Notes under the pieces: generated by a model
What the model saw: only the letters and a program-made list of their open reading frames with translations
Database searches by the model: none
What the model was told of the DNA's origin: nothing
Source of the DNA: Streptomyces cellostaticus
Lineage (GTDB): Bacteria; Actinomycetota; Actinomycetes; Streptomycetales; Streptomycetaceae
Assembly (NCBI RefSeq): GCF_023630175.1
Contig: NZ_JALLIN010000018.1
Span: 62,001-126,000, forward strand
Direction of reading: 5' to 3'
DNA: 64,000 nucleotides
In this document: piece by piece, positions 16,809 through 25,163 of the stretch
Numbering within the stretch: the stretch's first letter is position 1
Layout: each line of letters opens with the position of its first letter
Position numbers and translations under genes: made by a program

Positions 16809-17972
16809 CTAGCAGTCGCAGCACGAGCAGCACTCGAGGCACTCGCAGCACTGGCAGGCCTCGCAGCACGAGCAGTCGCAGTTGCCGCAGCAGCCCTCGC
16901 GCCTCTTCCGGGACCAGGGGCCCTCGTACTCGTCGGCGCAGCACACCTTGCAGGTGCAGCACACGCCCAGGGCGGCGGCGCACCCGGCCCAGAAGCCCCG
17001 CTTGTCCGGGCGCGGCGGCTCGCCCCCGAAGGGGTCGCCGTACGGGTTGCCCGGCGCCGGGGGCGCCCGGTGTCCCGGGGGCGGCCCGAAGGAGGCCTCG
17101 GGCGCGTGTCCGCACGCGTGGCCGCCGAACGCCCGGTCCACCGAGCGACTCAGCTCGTGCGCGAACAGCAGGTGGACCAGCCTGCCGTCGGCGAAGTCCA
17201 CCTCGCGCAGCGCCAGCCGGATGCCGTGCAGGGCGTCGTCGGCGAGCCGGCGGGCCTCGGTGAGGGAGGCGCCGGTGGCGGCGAGCGGGTTCCAGGCACC
17301 CGAACGGGCGTCCGCCTCCCGGTCCTCCACGGCGTCCAGCAGGTGCGCGAGCCGGCCGAAGAGGCGGCCGGCCTCGGCGAGCGGCCCGGCGTTGCCCGGC
17401 CGGTCCGCCAGCACGGCGGTGTGCGCGAAGGCTGCCGCCGTCGCCGTCTCGGTCGGCTCGGTGACCGTCAGCAGCGGGGTGCCGTGGCCCGCCAGGGCCT
17501 CGATGCCGGTCTGCCGGTCGACGGCGTCGACGAGGACACCGGTGTCGAACCCGACGGCGGCGCCGGTGCGGGCCCCGGCCCTCCCCCAGCTCGTCGCGAC
17601 CCGGCGCGCCGCGAGGGCGACGGGCCCGCGGGCCAGCAGTCCGTCCCGGTCGGCGACATGGTCGCGCACCTTGGCGGAGGCGAGGACCAGCGAGACGGCC
17701 GCGGCGAGCCGGGCGCCCTCGCCCTGGGCGACGGACGCCGTCCGCATGCCACGCAGCGCGCACGGCCCGGCGGTGCGCCGCGCCCCCTGCGCCGGTCCGG
17801 CCTGAGCCTCCGTCAGGACGGACACGAGCAGGCCGTCGTAGTTGGTCACGACGCGGGCGAACTGTCCGTGATCACGGCGCAGGGCGAGGCACAGACCGCA
17901 CAGGTGTGCCATCCACTGGGCCCTCAGACCCTCCCCCAGCCGGTGACTGCACGGCCGTACGATTCCGAACAC
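16809..17972 (-). CDS. DUF5685 protein with cysteine-rich tail
   Basis: A 387-residue protein of a family known mainly from actinomycetes (DUF5685). The N-terminal part has HLCGLCLAL (a CxxC pair) and a helical body with conserved His and Asp residues (FARVVTNYDGLL, DHVADRDGL, HELSRSVDRAFGGHACGHA). A Gly/Pro linker leads to a C-terminal 62-residue tail with 21 cysteines in CC, CxC and CxxC spacing, with no visible membrane helix. Such a tail could bind zinc, copper or iron-sulfur metals. Function unknown. The GTG has a GGGGGA site nearby. The 311-bp gap to the divergent sepF-like gene contains two direct repeats near this start. Confidence 0.85.
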   Translation of the reverse strand: MFGIVRPCSHRLGEGLRAQWMAHLCGLCLALRRDHGQFARVVTNYDGLLVSVLTEAQAGPAQGARRTAGPCALRGMRTASVAQGEGARLAAAVSLVLASAKVRDHVADRDGLLARGPVALAARRVATSWGRAGARTGAAVGFDTGVLVDAVDRQTGIEALAGHGTPLLTVTEPTETATAAAFAHTAVLADRPGNAGPLAEAGRLFGRLAHLLDAVEDREADARSGAWNPLAATGASLTEARRLADDALHGIRLALREVDFADGRLVHLLFAHELSRSVDRAFGGHACGHAPEASFGPPPGHRAPPAPGNPYGDPFGGEPPRPDKRGFWAGCAAALGVCCTCKVCCADEYEGPWSRKRREGCCGNCDCSCCEACQCCECLECCSCCDC

Positions 17973-18283
17973 GCCGATCCCCCGTGATGTGCCGCGACCT
18001 CGAGCCGAGGCATCGTATCGGCCTACTGTCGGCTCGTATCAGCCATGCCGTTCACCCATACGCTCCGTGCATCACCCATCTGCCAACGACAATCATATTT
18101 CACTCTCAGTCAGCAGCCGTATGAGTCAGGACCCTTGGGGTACACGGGCTCTCGACGTACCCGCTGTGCACCAGTACCGTCACAAACCCCCCGCGCGGCG
18201 CCCATTTACTTGGCGCGCCGTCTGCATCATGGATGACCATAGGGATGCGCAGAGCAAGAAGACAGCGGTGAGAGGAGGCGTCC
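17973..18283. other. Divergent promoter region
   Basis: 311 bp of lower GC than its surroundings between DUF5685 (minus) and the SepF-like gene (plus). It contains the two 11-bp direct repeats at 18013-18044 and an AT-rich patch near 18085-18105. No further gene is supported. Confidence 0.6.
18013..18044. repeat. Paired 11-bp direct repeats
   Basis: TCGTATCGGCC (18013-18023) and TCGTATCAGCC (18034-18044) differ at one position and start 21 bp apart, two helical turns. They lie 41-72 bp upstream of the DUF5685 start and may be regulator sites. Confidence 0.45.
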
Positions 18284-18721
18284 ATGGGATCGGTACGCAA
18301 GGCGAGTGCGTGGCTCGGCCTCGTCGACGACAACGATGACGAGCGTTACTACGACGACGACTACTCCGAGGGCACCGAGTCCGCGGACGCCTGGGTCACG
18401 GACCCCCGGGTGAAGGTGGCCACGGACACGGCCGAGGAGAAGGGCCGCAGGATCGGCACGGTCACCCCGGACAGCTTCCGGGACGCCCGCGCGATCGGTG
18501 AGCTGTTCCGGGACGGCGTCCCGGTCATCATGAACCTCACGGCGATGGAGCCCTCCGACGCCAAGCGCGTGGTCGACTTCGCGGCCGGGCTGACCTTCGG
18601 CCTGCGGGGCACGATCGAGCGGGTCGCGAACCGCGTGTTCCTGCTGACGCCCTCCAACACCGAGATCGTCAGCGGAGAGCCGGCGGCGCGCCGCGAGGAC
18701 GGCTTCTTCAACCAGAGCTGA
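18284..18721 (+). CDS. sflA: SepF-like cell-division protein
   Basis: A 145-residue cytosolic protein of the SepF family, which links FtsZ to the membrane. The first residues [13 protein letters not shown] form a short amphipathic helix suited to membrane binding; an acidic linker ([12 protein letters not shown]) follows; the SepF fold (about 60-135) shows [38 protein letters not shown] and LTPSNTEIV. Streptomyces carries several SepF paralogues; the neighbourhood next to DUF5685 and an acyl-CoA dehydrogenase matches, as I recall it, the one called SflA in S. coelicolor rather than the dcw-cluster SepF. A strong GAGGAGG site is 6 nt upstream. A hairpin follows the stop. Confidence 0.87.
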   Translation: MGSVRKASAWLGLVDDNDDERYYDDDYSEGTESADAWVTDPRVKVATDTAEEKGRRIGTVTPDSFRDARAIGELFRDGVPVIMNLTAMEPSDAKRVVDFAAGLTFGLRGTIERVANRVFLLTPSNTEIVSGEPAARREDGFFNQS

Positions 18722-18746
18722 GGCGGGGCCGGTGTCCGGCCCCGCC
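18722..18746. terminator. Terminator hairpin between sflA and the dehydrogenase
   Basis: An 11-bp perfect stem (18722-18732 with 18736-18746) with a 3-nt loop lies between the convergent genes and could serve both. Confidence 0.65.
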
Positions 18747-18757
18747 CCCGCCGGGGC

Positions 18758-19948
18758 TCACCGGAAGGCGTCGAGCCCGGTGAGCGCCTTGCCCAGCACG
18801 AGCTGGTGCATCTCGACGGTGCCCTCGTAGGTGAGCACCGACTCGAGGTTGGTCGCGTGCCGCATGACGGGGTACTCGAGCGAGATCCCGTTGGCGCCGA
18901 GGATCGTCCGCGCCGTACGGCAGATCTCGATGGCCTCGCGGACGTTGTTGAGCTTGCCGAAGCTGACCTGCTCGGGACGCAGGCGGCCGGCGTCCATCCG
19001 CCGCCCCAGATGGTGGGCGAGCAGGATCCCCTTGTGCAGTTCGACGGCCATGTCGGCGAGTTTGGCCTGGGTGAGCTGGAAGCCGCCGATGGGCCGACCG
19101 AACTGCTCCCGGGTCTTCGCGTACTCCACGGCCGCCTCGAAACTGCTGCGTGCCGCACCCATGGCGCCCCACACGATGCCGTAGCGGGCGTGCGAGAGGC
19201 AGCCGAGCGGCCCGCGCAGGCCGGTGGCCTCCGGCAGCACCGCGCCGGCGGGCAGCCGTACGTCGTCCAGGACCAGCTCGCTGGTGACGGAGGCCCGCAG
19301 GGACCACTTGTGCCTGATCTCGGGTGCCGAGAAGCCGGGGCGGTCGGTCGGCACCACGAACCCGCGGATGCCGTCCTCGGTCTGCGCCCAGACGACGGCC
19401 ACCCCGGCCACCGATCCGTTGGTGATCCACATCTTGCGCCCGTTGAGCACCCAGTCGTCGCCGTCGCGCTTGGCGTGGGTGCGCATGGAGGCGGGGTCGG
19501 ATCCGTGGTCGGGCTCGGTGAGCCCGAAGCAGCCGATCACCTCGCCGGCGGCCATCCGCGGCAGCCACTCCCGCTTCTGCTCCTCGCTGCCGAACCGGTG
19601 GATCGCGTACATCGCGAGCGAGCCCTGCACGGAGACCAGGGAACGGATGCCCGAGTCCGCGGCCTCCAGCTCCAGGCAGGCGAGTCCGTACTGCACGGCC
19701 GTGGCGCCGGCACACCCGTAACCGGTCAGGGACATGCCGAGCGCACCGATGCCGCCCAGTTCCCGGGCGAGCTCCCGGATGCCGGGCAGCTCGCCCTTCT
19801 CGTACCAGTCGGCGACGTACGGCAGCACCCGGTCGGCCGCCCAGCCGCGGACGGTGTCCCGGATCGCCAGGTCCTCCGGGTCGAGCAGGTCGTCGATCCC
19901 GAGCGGGTCGGCGGCATCGAACGGCGGCAGCTTCGCGGACGCGGACAT
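18758..19948 (-). CDS. gcdH: Glutaryl-CoA dehydrogenase-like acyl-CoA dehydrogenase
   Basis: A 396-residue FAD flavoenzyme. The FAD-binding text is CFGLTEPDHGSDP and KMWITNGSVAGVAVVWA, and the catalytic base is the Glu in LTYEGTVEMHQL near residue 380. The N-terminal DPLGIDDLLDPEDLAIRDTV and the central RPIGGFQLTQAKLADM are typical of GcdH, which oxidises and decarboxylates glutaryl-CoA to crotonyl-CoA in lysine/tryptophan breakdown. The ATG at 19948 has GGAGGG upstream; the longer frame is not family-like. A 15-bp palindrome 34-48 bp upstream is a possible operator. Confidence 0.88.
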   Translation of the reverse strand: MSASAKLPPFDAADPLGIDDLLDPEDLAIRDTVRGWAADRVLPYVADWYEKGELPGIRELARELGGIGALGMSLTGYGCAGATAVQYGLACLELEAADSGIRSLVSVQGSLAMYAIHRFGSEEQKREWLPRMAAGEVIGCFGLTEPDHGSDPASMRTHAKRDGDDWVLNGRKMWITNGSVAGVAVVWAQTEDGIRGFVVPTDRPGFSAPEIRHKWSLRASVTSELVLDDVRLPAGAVLPEATGLRGPLGCLSHARYGIVWGAMGAARSSFEAAVEYAKTREQFGRPIGGFQLTQAKLADMAVELHKGILLAHHLGRRMDAGRLRPEQVSFGKLNNVREAIEICRTARTILGANGISLEYPVMRHATNLESVLTYEGTVEMHQLVLGKALTGLDAFR

Positions 19949-19981
19949 GGAACACCCTCCGGGACACTGGGACTCAGCAAA

Positions 19982-19996
19982 ACTAGCAGCGCTAGT
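19982..19996. promoter_or_regulatory. ACTAGC-N3-GCTAGT palindrome upstream of gcdH
   Basis: A perfect 6-bp dyad with a 3-nt centre, 34 bp before the gcdH ATG and downstream of the MFS gene. Size and place suit a TetR/FadR-like operator or promoter overlap. Confidence 0.45.
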
Positions 19997-20050
19997 CACG
20001 TCTCTCCGGGCGACGTTACGGTGCGGTGTCCCGCACGTCCAGAGCGGGGG

Positions 20051-21673
20051 TCAGGCCGACACCTTGGGCTTGTGCGGCTCGCGCGGGGCGGGCACCGCCC
20101 CCACCGGGGGCGCCTCCTGCGCGCCCTGCTCGCCGCACTGCATGATCCGCGGCAGCCGCAGCGCCATCAACCCGCCCAGCAGCAACAGACCGGCGCTGAC
20201 CAGCAGGGTCACATGCAGCCCGTGCACGAAGGAGTCCCGGGCGGTCCGGCGCAGGGCCTCACCGGTGGGCCCGCCCAGTCGCCCGGCGACCTCGTAGGCC
20301 TCGCCGAGCGAGTGGCCCGCCGCCCGTGAGGCGTCCGAGGGGACGCCCGGCACCGATGCGAGCCCCGGCGCGTAGGCCCTGTTCATCACGCTGCCGAGCA
20401 GGGCGATCCCGATCCCGGCGCCGAGTTGGTACGAGGTCTCGCCGATCGCCGCCGCTCCGCCGGCCTGCTCGGCCGGTGCCTCGCTGAGCATCGACTCGTA
20501 GGCGCCGAAGAGGGTGGTCTCCAGGCCGAAGCCGAGCAGCACGAAGCCGCAGAGCAGCAGCGCCGCGTTGTCCTCGCCGCCCATCGCGGTCAGCGTCACC
20601 ACCGCGGCGGCGGTGAGGCAGAAGCCGGCGCTGACCATGCGGCGCGGTCCGAAGCGGCGCAGCATCCGGGCGCCCGCGAGGCCCGCCGCCATCGCCGCGA
20701 CGGTCAGGGGCAGCAGCCGCAGTCCCGTCCGCAGGGGCGACAGACCCAGCACCAGTTGCAGGTACTGCGCCGCGATCAGCTCCAGGCCGACCAGCGCGAG
20801 CATGGCCAGCACGATGCAGCCCACCGAGGTGCTGAACGCCGGCCGCCGGAACATCCGCAGATCCACCAGCGGATGCGGGCGGCGCCCCTGGCGCCGGACG
20901 AAGAGGAACAGCAGCGCCGCGCCCAGCAGCAGCGGGGCCAGCGTGAACGGACTCGCGGCGGACTCGCCGCCGCCGAGCCGCTTGACACCCATGACGACGC
21001 CGAACAGGCCGGCCGCCGCCATCAGCGCGCCGGTGACGTCCCACGGGCCGTCGCCCTCGCCCCGGGACTCGGGCAGCAGCATGCGCCCGACCGGCAGGCT
21101 GACCAGCATCAGCGGGATGTTGACCAGGAAGACCGAGCCCCACCAGAAGTGCTCCAGCAGGAAGCCGCCGAGCAGGGGGCCGACGGCCGCGCCGACGGCG
21201 GCGACCGCGCTCCAGACCCCGATGGCCAGCGCGCGCTCACGCCGGTCGGGAAAGACCTGGCGCAGGATCGACAGGGTCGCGGGCATGACCATCGCGCCGC
21301 CGACGCCGAGCAGCGCCCGGGCCAGGATCAGCGCGTGGGCGCTCGGCGCGAAGGCGGCCACGGCGGAGGCGACTCCGAACAGGGCGTAGCCGAGGAGCAG
21401 CACACGTCTGCGGCCGATCCGGTCGCCGAGCGTGCCGAAGAGGATCAGCAGCGAGGCGCAGACCAGCGGGTAGACGTCGACGATCCAGAGCAGCTCCACG
21501 GCGCCGGGTCTGAGGTCCTCGGTGACGGCGGGGACCGCCACGTGCAGCACGGTCGCGTCGAGGGCGACGAGCAGCAGGCTGACGCAGAGGACGACCAGGA
21601 CGACCCAGCGGTTGGCACCGGCCCCGGCCGCCCGACGGCACGGCCGGACGGCGGCCGTGGTCGTCCCGGACAT
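20051..21673 (-). CDS. DHA2-family MFS drug exporter (EmrB/QacA type)
   Basis: A 540-residue transporter with about 14 membrane helices. The family motif C is GVGGAMVMPATLS, motif A is GTLGDRIGRRRVL, and the helix-1 D1-type motif is LVALDATVLHVAVPAV. It should extrude cationic or lipophilic drugs using the proton gradient. The ATG at 21673 has GGGAGG 7 nt upstream. No regulator gene adjoins it, but two palindromes lie in the divergent promoter region. The hydrophilic C-terminal tail is Pro-rich. Confidence 0.9.
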   Translation of the reverse strand: MSGTTTAAVRPCRRAAGAGANRWVVLVVLCVSLLLVALDATVLHVAVPAVTEDLRPGAVELLWIVDVYPLVCASLLILFGTLGDRIGRRRVLLLGYALFGVASAVAAFAPSAHALILARALLGVGGAMVMPATLSILRQVFPDRRERALAIGVWSAVAAVGAAVGPLLGGFLLEHFWWGSVFLVNIPLMLVSLPVGRMLLPESRGEGDGPWDVTGALMAAAGLFGVVMGVKRLGGGESAASPFTLAPLLLGAALLFLFVRRQGRRPHPLVDLRMFRRPAFSTSVGCIVLAMLALVGLELIAAQYLQLVLGLSPLRTGLRLLPLTVAAMAAGLAGARMLRRFGPRRMVSAGFCLTAAAVVTLTAMGGEDNAALLLCGFVLLGFGLETTLFGAYESMLSEAPAEQAGGAAAIGETSYQLGAGIGIALLGSVMNRAYAPGLASVPGVPSDASRAAGHSLGEAYEVAGRLGGPTGEALRRTARDSFVHGLHVTLLVSAGLLLLGGLMALRLPRIMQCGEQGAQEAPPVGAVPAPREPHKPKVSA

Positions 21674-21786
21674 GTACGTACCTCCCAGATGGATCCCTCG
21701 CGTGCTGCGGACGGGCGGAGCGGGGACTCTCCGTCGTACGGCCGGAGAGGAGCGGGGGTCTCCGGCCCGCGCAAACCCACGCGGGT

Positions 21787-21808
21787 GACTCGCCAGCGTA
21801 CGCGAGTC
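21787..21808. promoter_or_regulatory. GACTCGC-N8-GCGAGTC inverted repeat
   Basis: A perfect 7-bp dyad with an 8-bp centre, 114 bp upstream of the DHA2 exporter; the size is typical of a TetR operator. Confidence 0.45.
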
Positions 21809-21856
21809 CGTCGTGGGCACACGTGGCGGACCTCTCACACGCGGGAGCGAACCCGT

Positions 21857-21870
21857 GTGGCGTACGCCAC
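21857..21870. promoter_or_regulatory. GTGGCGTACGCCAC palindrome
   Basis: A perfect 14-bp palindrome between the exporter and the divergent GT-C gene, 64 bp before the latter's start. Confidence 0.4.
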
Positions 21871-21933
21871 CTCGCACGATGTGACGCGGACGGGCGGGCG
21901 GCCCGGTTGCTGACCCGGCCGATAATCGAGCCC

Positions 21934-23250
21934 GTGACCGACCTCGCGACGCGCCCGGCCCCGGCCCGCGGCACCCTCCTGCGCCGGGCGGCCCCGGCCC
22001 TCCTCGGGTACGCGGCCGTCCGTGTGCTCGGCCTGCTCGTGCTGGCCGTGTGGAGCGCCGCGCGCGGCAGGAGCGCGCTCACCCTGCTGGGCGCGCGCTG
22101 GGACTCCCTCTGGTACGCCCGGGTGGCCGAACTGGGCTACGGCTACGAGGTGCGCCTGCCCAACGGCGACGTCCACTCCAACCTGGCGTTCTTCCCCTTG
22201 CTGCCCTGGCTGGAGCGGCTGCTGCACGGCGTCACGCCGCTGTCGTACGCGCACGCCGGCCTGGTCGTCTCCCTGCTCGCCTCGCTGGCCGCGGCCGGAG
22301 GGATCTTCGCGGTCGCGGAGTGGGTGTACGGGTCCCGGGCGGGGGTCTGCGCGGTGCTGCTGTGGGCGGTGCTGCCGGTCGGGGTCGTGCAGTCGATGGC
22401 GTACAGCGAGTCCCTCTTCACCGCGCTGGCCGCCTGGTCGCTGTACGCCGTGCTGACCGGCCGGTGGGTGGCGGCGGGGCTGCTGGCGGCGCTGGCGGGG
22501 CTGACCCGTCCGGTGGGTCTCGCGGTGGTCGCGGCGGTGTGGGTGGCGGGCGCGCTCACGTTCGTGCGGAGGTGGAGCGCGTGCGAAGCGCACGACGGCG
22601 GCCGTGCCCCCGACCCGGCGGCCGGGGTACGCGCCGAGCGCGAGGCGCGTGCCGGCGGCGCACGAGGAGCTACACGCGCTCCGTCCGGTCCGGAGGGCGC
22701 GCACGATGCGGAGCGCGCTGCGTCGCACACGCCTCGCGCCGTCTGCGCACCCGCGTGGCGCCGCGCCCTCGGGCTGCTCCTCGCCCCGCTGGGCACGGCC
22801 GGCTACGTGCTGTGGGTCGGCCACCGCACCGGCGGGGGGCCGCTCGGCTACCTGGACGTGCAGGCCGGCTGGCGCAACGGGTTCGACGGCGGGTACGCCT
22901 TCGCCCGCTTCGTCGCCGACAAGTTCACGTCACTGCCGTCGGCCCCGGCCGGAGCGGGCCTGGTCGTCGGGGTGGTCCTGTTGATCACGCTGTACGCGAC
23001 CGGTGTGCGGCAGCGGCAGCCCGTCCCCCTGCTGGTGTACACGGGCGCCGTCCTCGCCCTGGCCCTGTGCGCCTCGAGCTACTTCGGGTCCAAGCCCCGG
23101 CTGCTGATACCGGCCTTCCCGCTGCTGTTCCCGCTCGCCCGCGCCCTGGCCCGGCCGCGGACCGCACGATCGGCGCTGGTCACAGCGGGTCTGGCGGTGG
23201 CGGCGGCGGTGTACGGCGCGTTCTGGCTGAACGGCTCCGGTCCCCCGTGA
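21934..23250 (+). CDS. GT-C membrane glycosyltransferase (PIG-V/mannosyltransferase-like)
   Basis: A 438-residue multi-pass protein. Residues after the first helix read RWDSLWYARVAELGY, the W-D-S-x-W-Y motif of PIG-V-like GT-C mannosyltransferases that use polyprenyl-phosphate sugars; the Asp would be catalytic. SYFGSKPRLLIPAFPLLFPL near the end is also family text. A hydrophilic loop of about 60 residues (nt 22560-22755), rich in Ala, Arg and Glu, separates two helices and looks like a lineage-specific insert. The start is GTG at 21934 with a GATAAT -10 box 7 nt upstream, so the message is probably leaderless. Confidence 0.85.
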   Translation: MTDLATRPAPARGTLLRRAAPALLGYAAVRVLGLLVLAVWSAARGRSALTLLGARWDSLWYARVAELGYGYEVRLPNGDVHSNLAFFPLLPWLERLLHGVTPLSYAHAGLVVSLLASLAAAGGIFAVAEWVYGSRAGVCAVLLWAVLPVGVVQSMAYSESLFTALAAWSLYAVLTGRWVAAGLLAALAGLTRPVGLAVVAAVWVAGALTFVRRWSACEAHDGGRAPDPAAGVRAEREARAGGARGATRAPSGPEGAHDAERAASHTPRAVCAPAWRRALGLLLAPLGTAGYVLWVGHRTGGGPLGYLDVQAGWRNGFDGGYAFARFVADKFTSLPSAPAGAGLVVGVVLLITLYATGVRQRQPVPLLVYTGAVLALALCASSYFGSKPRLLIPAFPLLFPLARALARPRTARSALVTAGLAVAAAVYGAFWLNGSGPP

Positions 23251-23485
23251 TCGGCCCCGGCGGCCGGTGAGCACACCCTGAATTCCACCCCATGATTCGG
23301 TGAACGAATTCATAAGGGCCATATAACCGCGACCGGAATGATCAAAGGAATTACGGGAAGCGGGTTCACCGGATTGCGGAATCCCAGGAATTCAGTGGCT
23401 CCTGAGACGTTTCCCACATCACATCGTCATCACAAATCCGCTGTTTCGACCGGGAACAGAGCGCACTCGCTGTAACGTCGAGCGG
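23251..23485. other. AT-richer intergenic region before PAP2 gene
   Basis: 235 bp of markedly lower GC with four GGAATT/GAATTC-like words, three of them exact GAATTC. It must hold the PAP2 promoter (a TAACGT -10-like box at 23473-23478). No gene is supported. Confidence 0.5.
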
Positions 23486-24508
23486 GTGCGTACCGAACCA
23501 AACCTCACCCGGCGTCTGGACCGGGTGTTCGCCAGGCTGGACCGTGAGCCGGAACGGCCGGCCCACCTCGATGTGCCGCGGATGAGCCGGCACCGGGTCG
23601 TGCTGTTCACCGCGACCCTCGCCTTCTATCTGGCGATCGTCTGGGCCGTGGTGATCACCTCCTGGCTGGTCCGGCTTGACTGGCAGGTCATGTTCTTCCG
23701 GCCGTACCAGCAGTGGTCCGGGATCCACTGGTTCGTCGACTACTACGTGGTGCTCGGCCAGCGGGGCCCCACCGCGGTCATGGTCGCGGCCTGGCTGGGC
23801 TGGCGCTCCTGGCGTCAGCACACGCTCCGCCCACTGCTGACCCTCGGCGCGTCACTGCTGCTGCTCAACATCACGGTCGGCGCCGCCAAGTACGGCATGG
23901 GCCGGCTCGGCCCGCACTACGCCACCGTGATCGGCTCGAACGAGATGGGCCTCGGCGGCGATATATTTCCCAGCGGCCACACCGCCAACGCCGTGGTGAC
24001 CTGGGGAATCCTGGCCTATCTGGCCTCCACTCCGACCGCGCGCCGCTGGCTGTCCGCCGTGTCGGCCGTGACCTCGCTGGGTGTCGGGATGGCCACCGTC
24101 TACCTCGGTACGCACTGGCTGAGCGACGTGCTGCTGGGCTGGGCCGCGGGCCTGCTGATCCTGCTCGCGCTGCCGTGGTGCGAGCCGCTGATCGCCCGGT
24201 CCGAGACCGCGATCTTCGATCTGCGCGACCGCTGGCGCACCCGCCGCGGCCGTACCGTCCCCGCACCGGCGGCGCCGGTCCCGGTGGTGCTCAAGCCGCG
24301 CACCGCGCCCGCCGAGCAGTCCGCTCCGGCCCGCGAGCCGGTGGCTTCGGTGCGCGGGCCCCGGACGCCGATCCATCTGGCCCCCGGCCCGCACACGGCA
24401 CGTTCGGAGCGCACCCCGGTCACCCCGGCGGGCAGCCGCCGACCGCCGCACGCCGACCGGCTGCCGCGCGGCACCTCCCAGCCCGCCCGGCCCGTCTCGG
24501 GCGGCTGA
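23486..24508 (+). CDS. PAP2-family membrane phosphatase
   Basis: A 340-residue protein with about six membrane helices and a PAP2 site: KYGMGRLGP (135-143), PSGHT (162-166) and GTHWLSD (208-214), where His165 and His210 would be the acid and nucleophile. Substrates in this family are phosphatidic acid, undecaprenyl pyrophosphate or related lipids. The C-terminal 100 residues are a Pro/Ala/Arg-rich cytosolic tail not needed for the fold. The GTG start has a -10-like TAACGT 7 nt upstream, suggesting a leaderless transcript. A very strong terminator follows. Confidence 0.88.
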   Translation: MRTEPNLTRRLDRVFARLDREPERPAHLDVPRMSRHRVVLFTATLAFYLAIVWAVVITSWLVRLDWQVMFFRPYQQWSGIHWFVDYYVVLGQRGPTAVMVAAWLGWRSWRQHTLRPLLTLGASLLLLNITVGAAKYGMGRLGPHYATVIGSNEMGLGGDIFPSGHTANAVVTWGILAYLASTPTARRWLSAVSAVTSLGVGMATVYLGTHWLSDVLLGWAAGLLILLALPWCEPLIARSETAIFDLRDRWRTRRGRTVPAPAAPVPVVLKPRTAPAEQSAPAREPVASVRGPRTPIHLAPGPHTARSERTPVTPAGSRRPPHADRLPRGTSQPARPVSGG

Positions 24509-24561
24509 CACACCCGCCGCGGCGGCGTGGTCCGGTACGCACGACCGACCCCGTGGCCGCG

Positions 24562-24605
24562 CCGAAGGCCCCGTCCCCCCTTTCGAGGGGGGACGGGGCC
24601 TTCGG
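24562..24605. terminator. Bidirectional terminator
   Basis: A perfect 19-bp stem (24562-24580 with 24587-24605) with loop TTTCGA, between the convergent PAP2 and I78-like genes. Confidence 0.85.
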
Positions 24606-24637
24606 CGTAGGGGCCGCGCCGTGCGCGAGAGGTGTTG

Positions 24638-24853
24638 TCAGCCCTTCCAGGCGCGGGTCACCCGGCCGTCCCGCACCTCGAGGTTGAGCCGGCCCACCCG
24701 GTACTCCATGGTGATGATCGTGCCCGGCGGGAGTGCCCGCACCGTCGACCACCCGCGCCGGCGGGCGAGCCGTTCGGCGTTCGTGGCGTCGAGACCGACG
24801 TACCCGTCCGGACTGTCCTGGGGCTCCGCCGGCGGAGTGGGAATGGGTGCCAT
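24638..24853 (-). CDS. I78-family peptidase inhibitor-like protein
   Basis: A 71-residue protein whose second half is the I78 pattern: ARRRGWSTVRALPPGTIITM, then EYRVGRLNLEV and a final RVTRAWKG. Family members bind serine proteases of the subtilisin/chymotrypsin type and usually carry two cysteines, one near the start and one in the terminal W-C-G; here no cysteine is present and the last is Lys. There is no signal peptide, so it would act in the cytosol or be a decayed/repurposed form. The gene is a single short transcript. Confidence 0.78.
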   Translation of the reverse strand: MAPIPTPPAEPQDSPDGYVGLDATNAERLARRRGWSTVRALPPGTIITMEYRVGRLNLEVRDGRVTRAWKG

Positions 24854-25163
24854 GCGGCCACGCTAGGCCCCGTCGGGCGGCGACGGAAGCCGCGGCGGCG
24901 GCAGACCTCCGGCCCCTCTCGCGTCCCCCTCCTGTCACGCTTCTGTCACAGGTTCCCGGACCCGATTTCTTCGAACTCCGTCACACGATCGGGGGTTTCC
25001 AGGCCGTTCACCGGGGTATTCGAACAGAATTCTCACGCGCCGGCACCCTCCTCTCGAATTGGGCGGAGGAAAGCGTCTCGACCATCGATCGGCGCGGATC
25101 CGCGGCACTGATTCCGCGCCGATTCCGCGGCGGTGCCGGGAGATCCGGCACCGCCGCGGAATT
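24854..25163. other. Intergenic region with WYL-gene terminator
   Basis: 310 bp. The part near 25120-25162 is the hairpin that ends the WYL gene; 24940-25060 is lower in GC and probably holds the promoter of the I78-like gene. No additional gene is supported. Confidence 0.5.
25122..25162 (-). terminator. Terminator of the WYL-regulator gene
   Basis: A perfect 18-bp stem (25122-25139 with 25145-25162) with a 5-nt loop directly abuts the stop codon at 25164. Confidence 0.8.
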
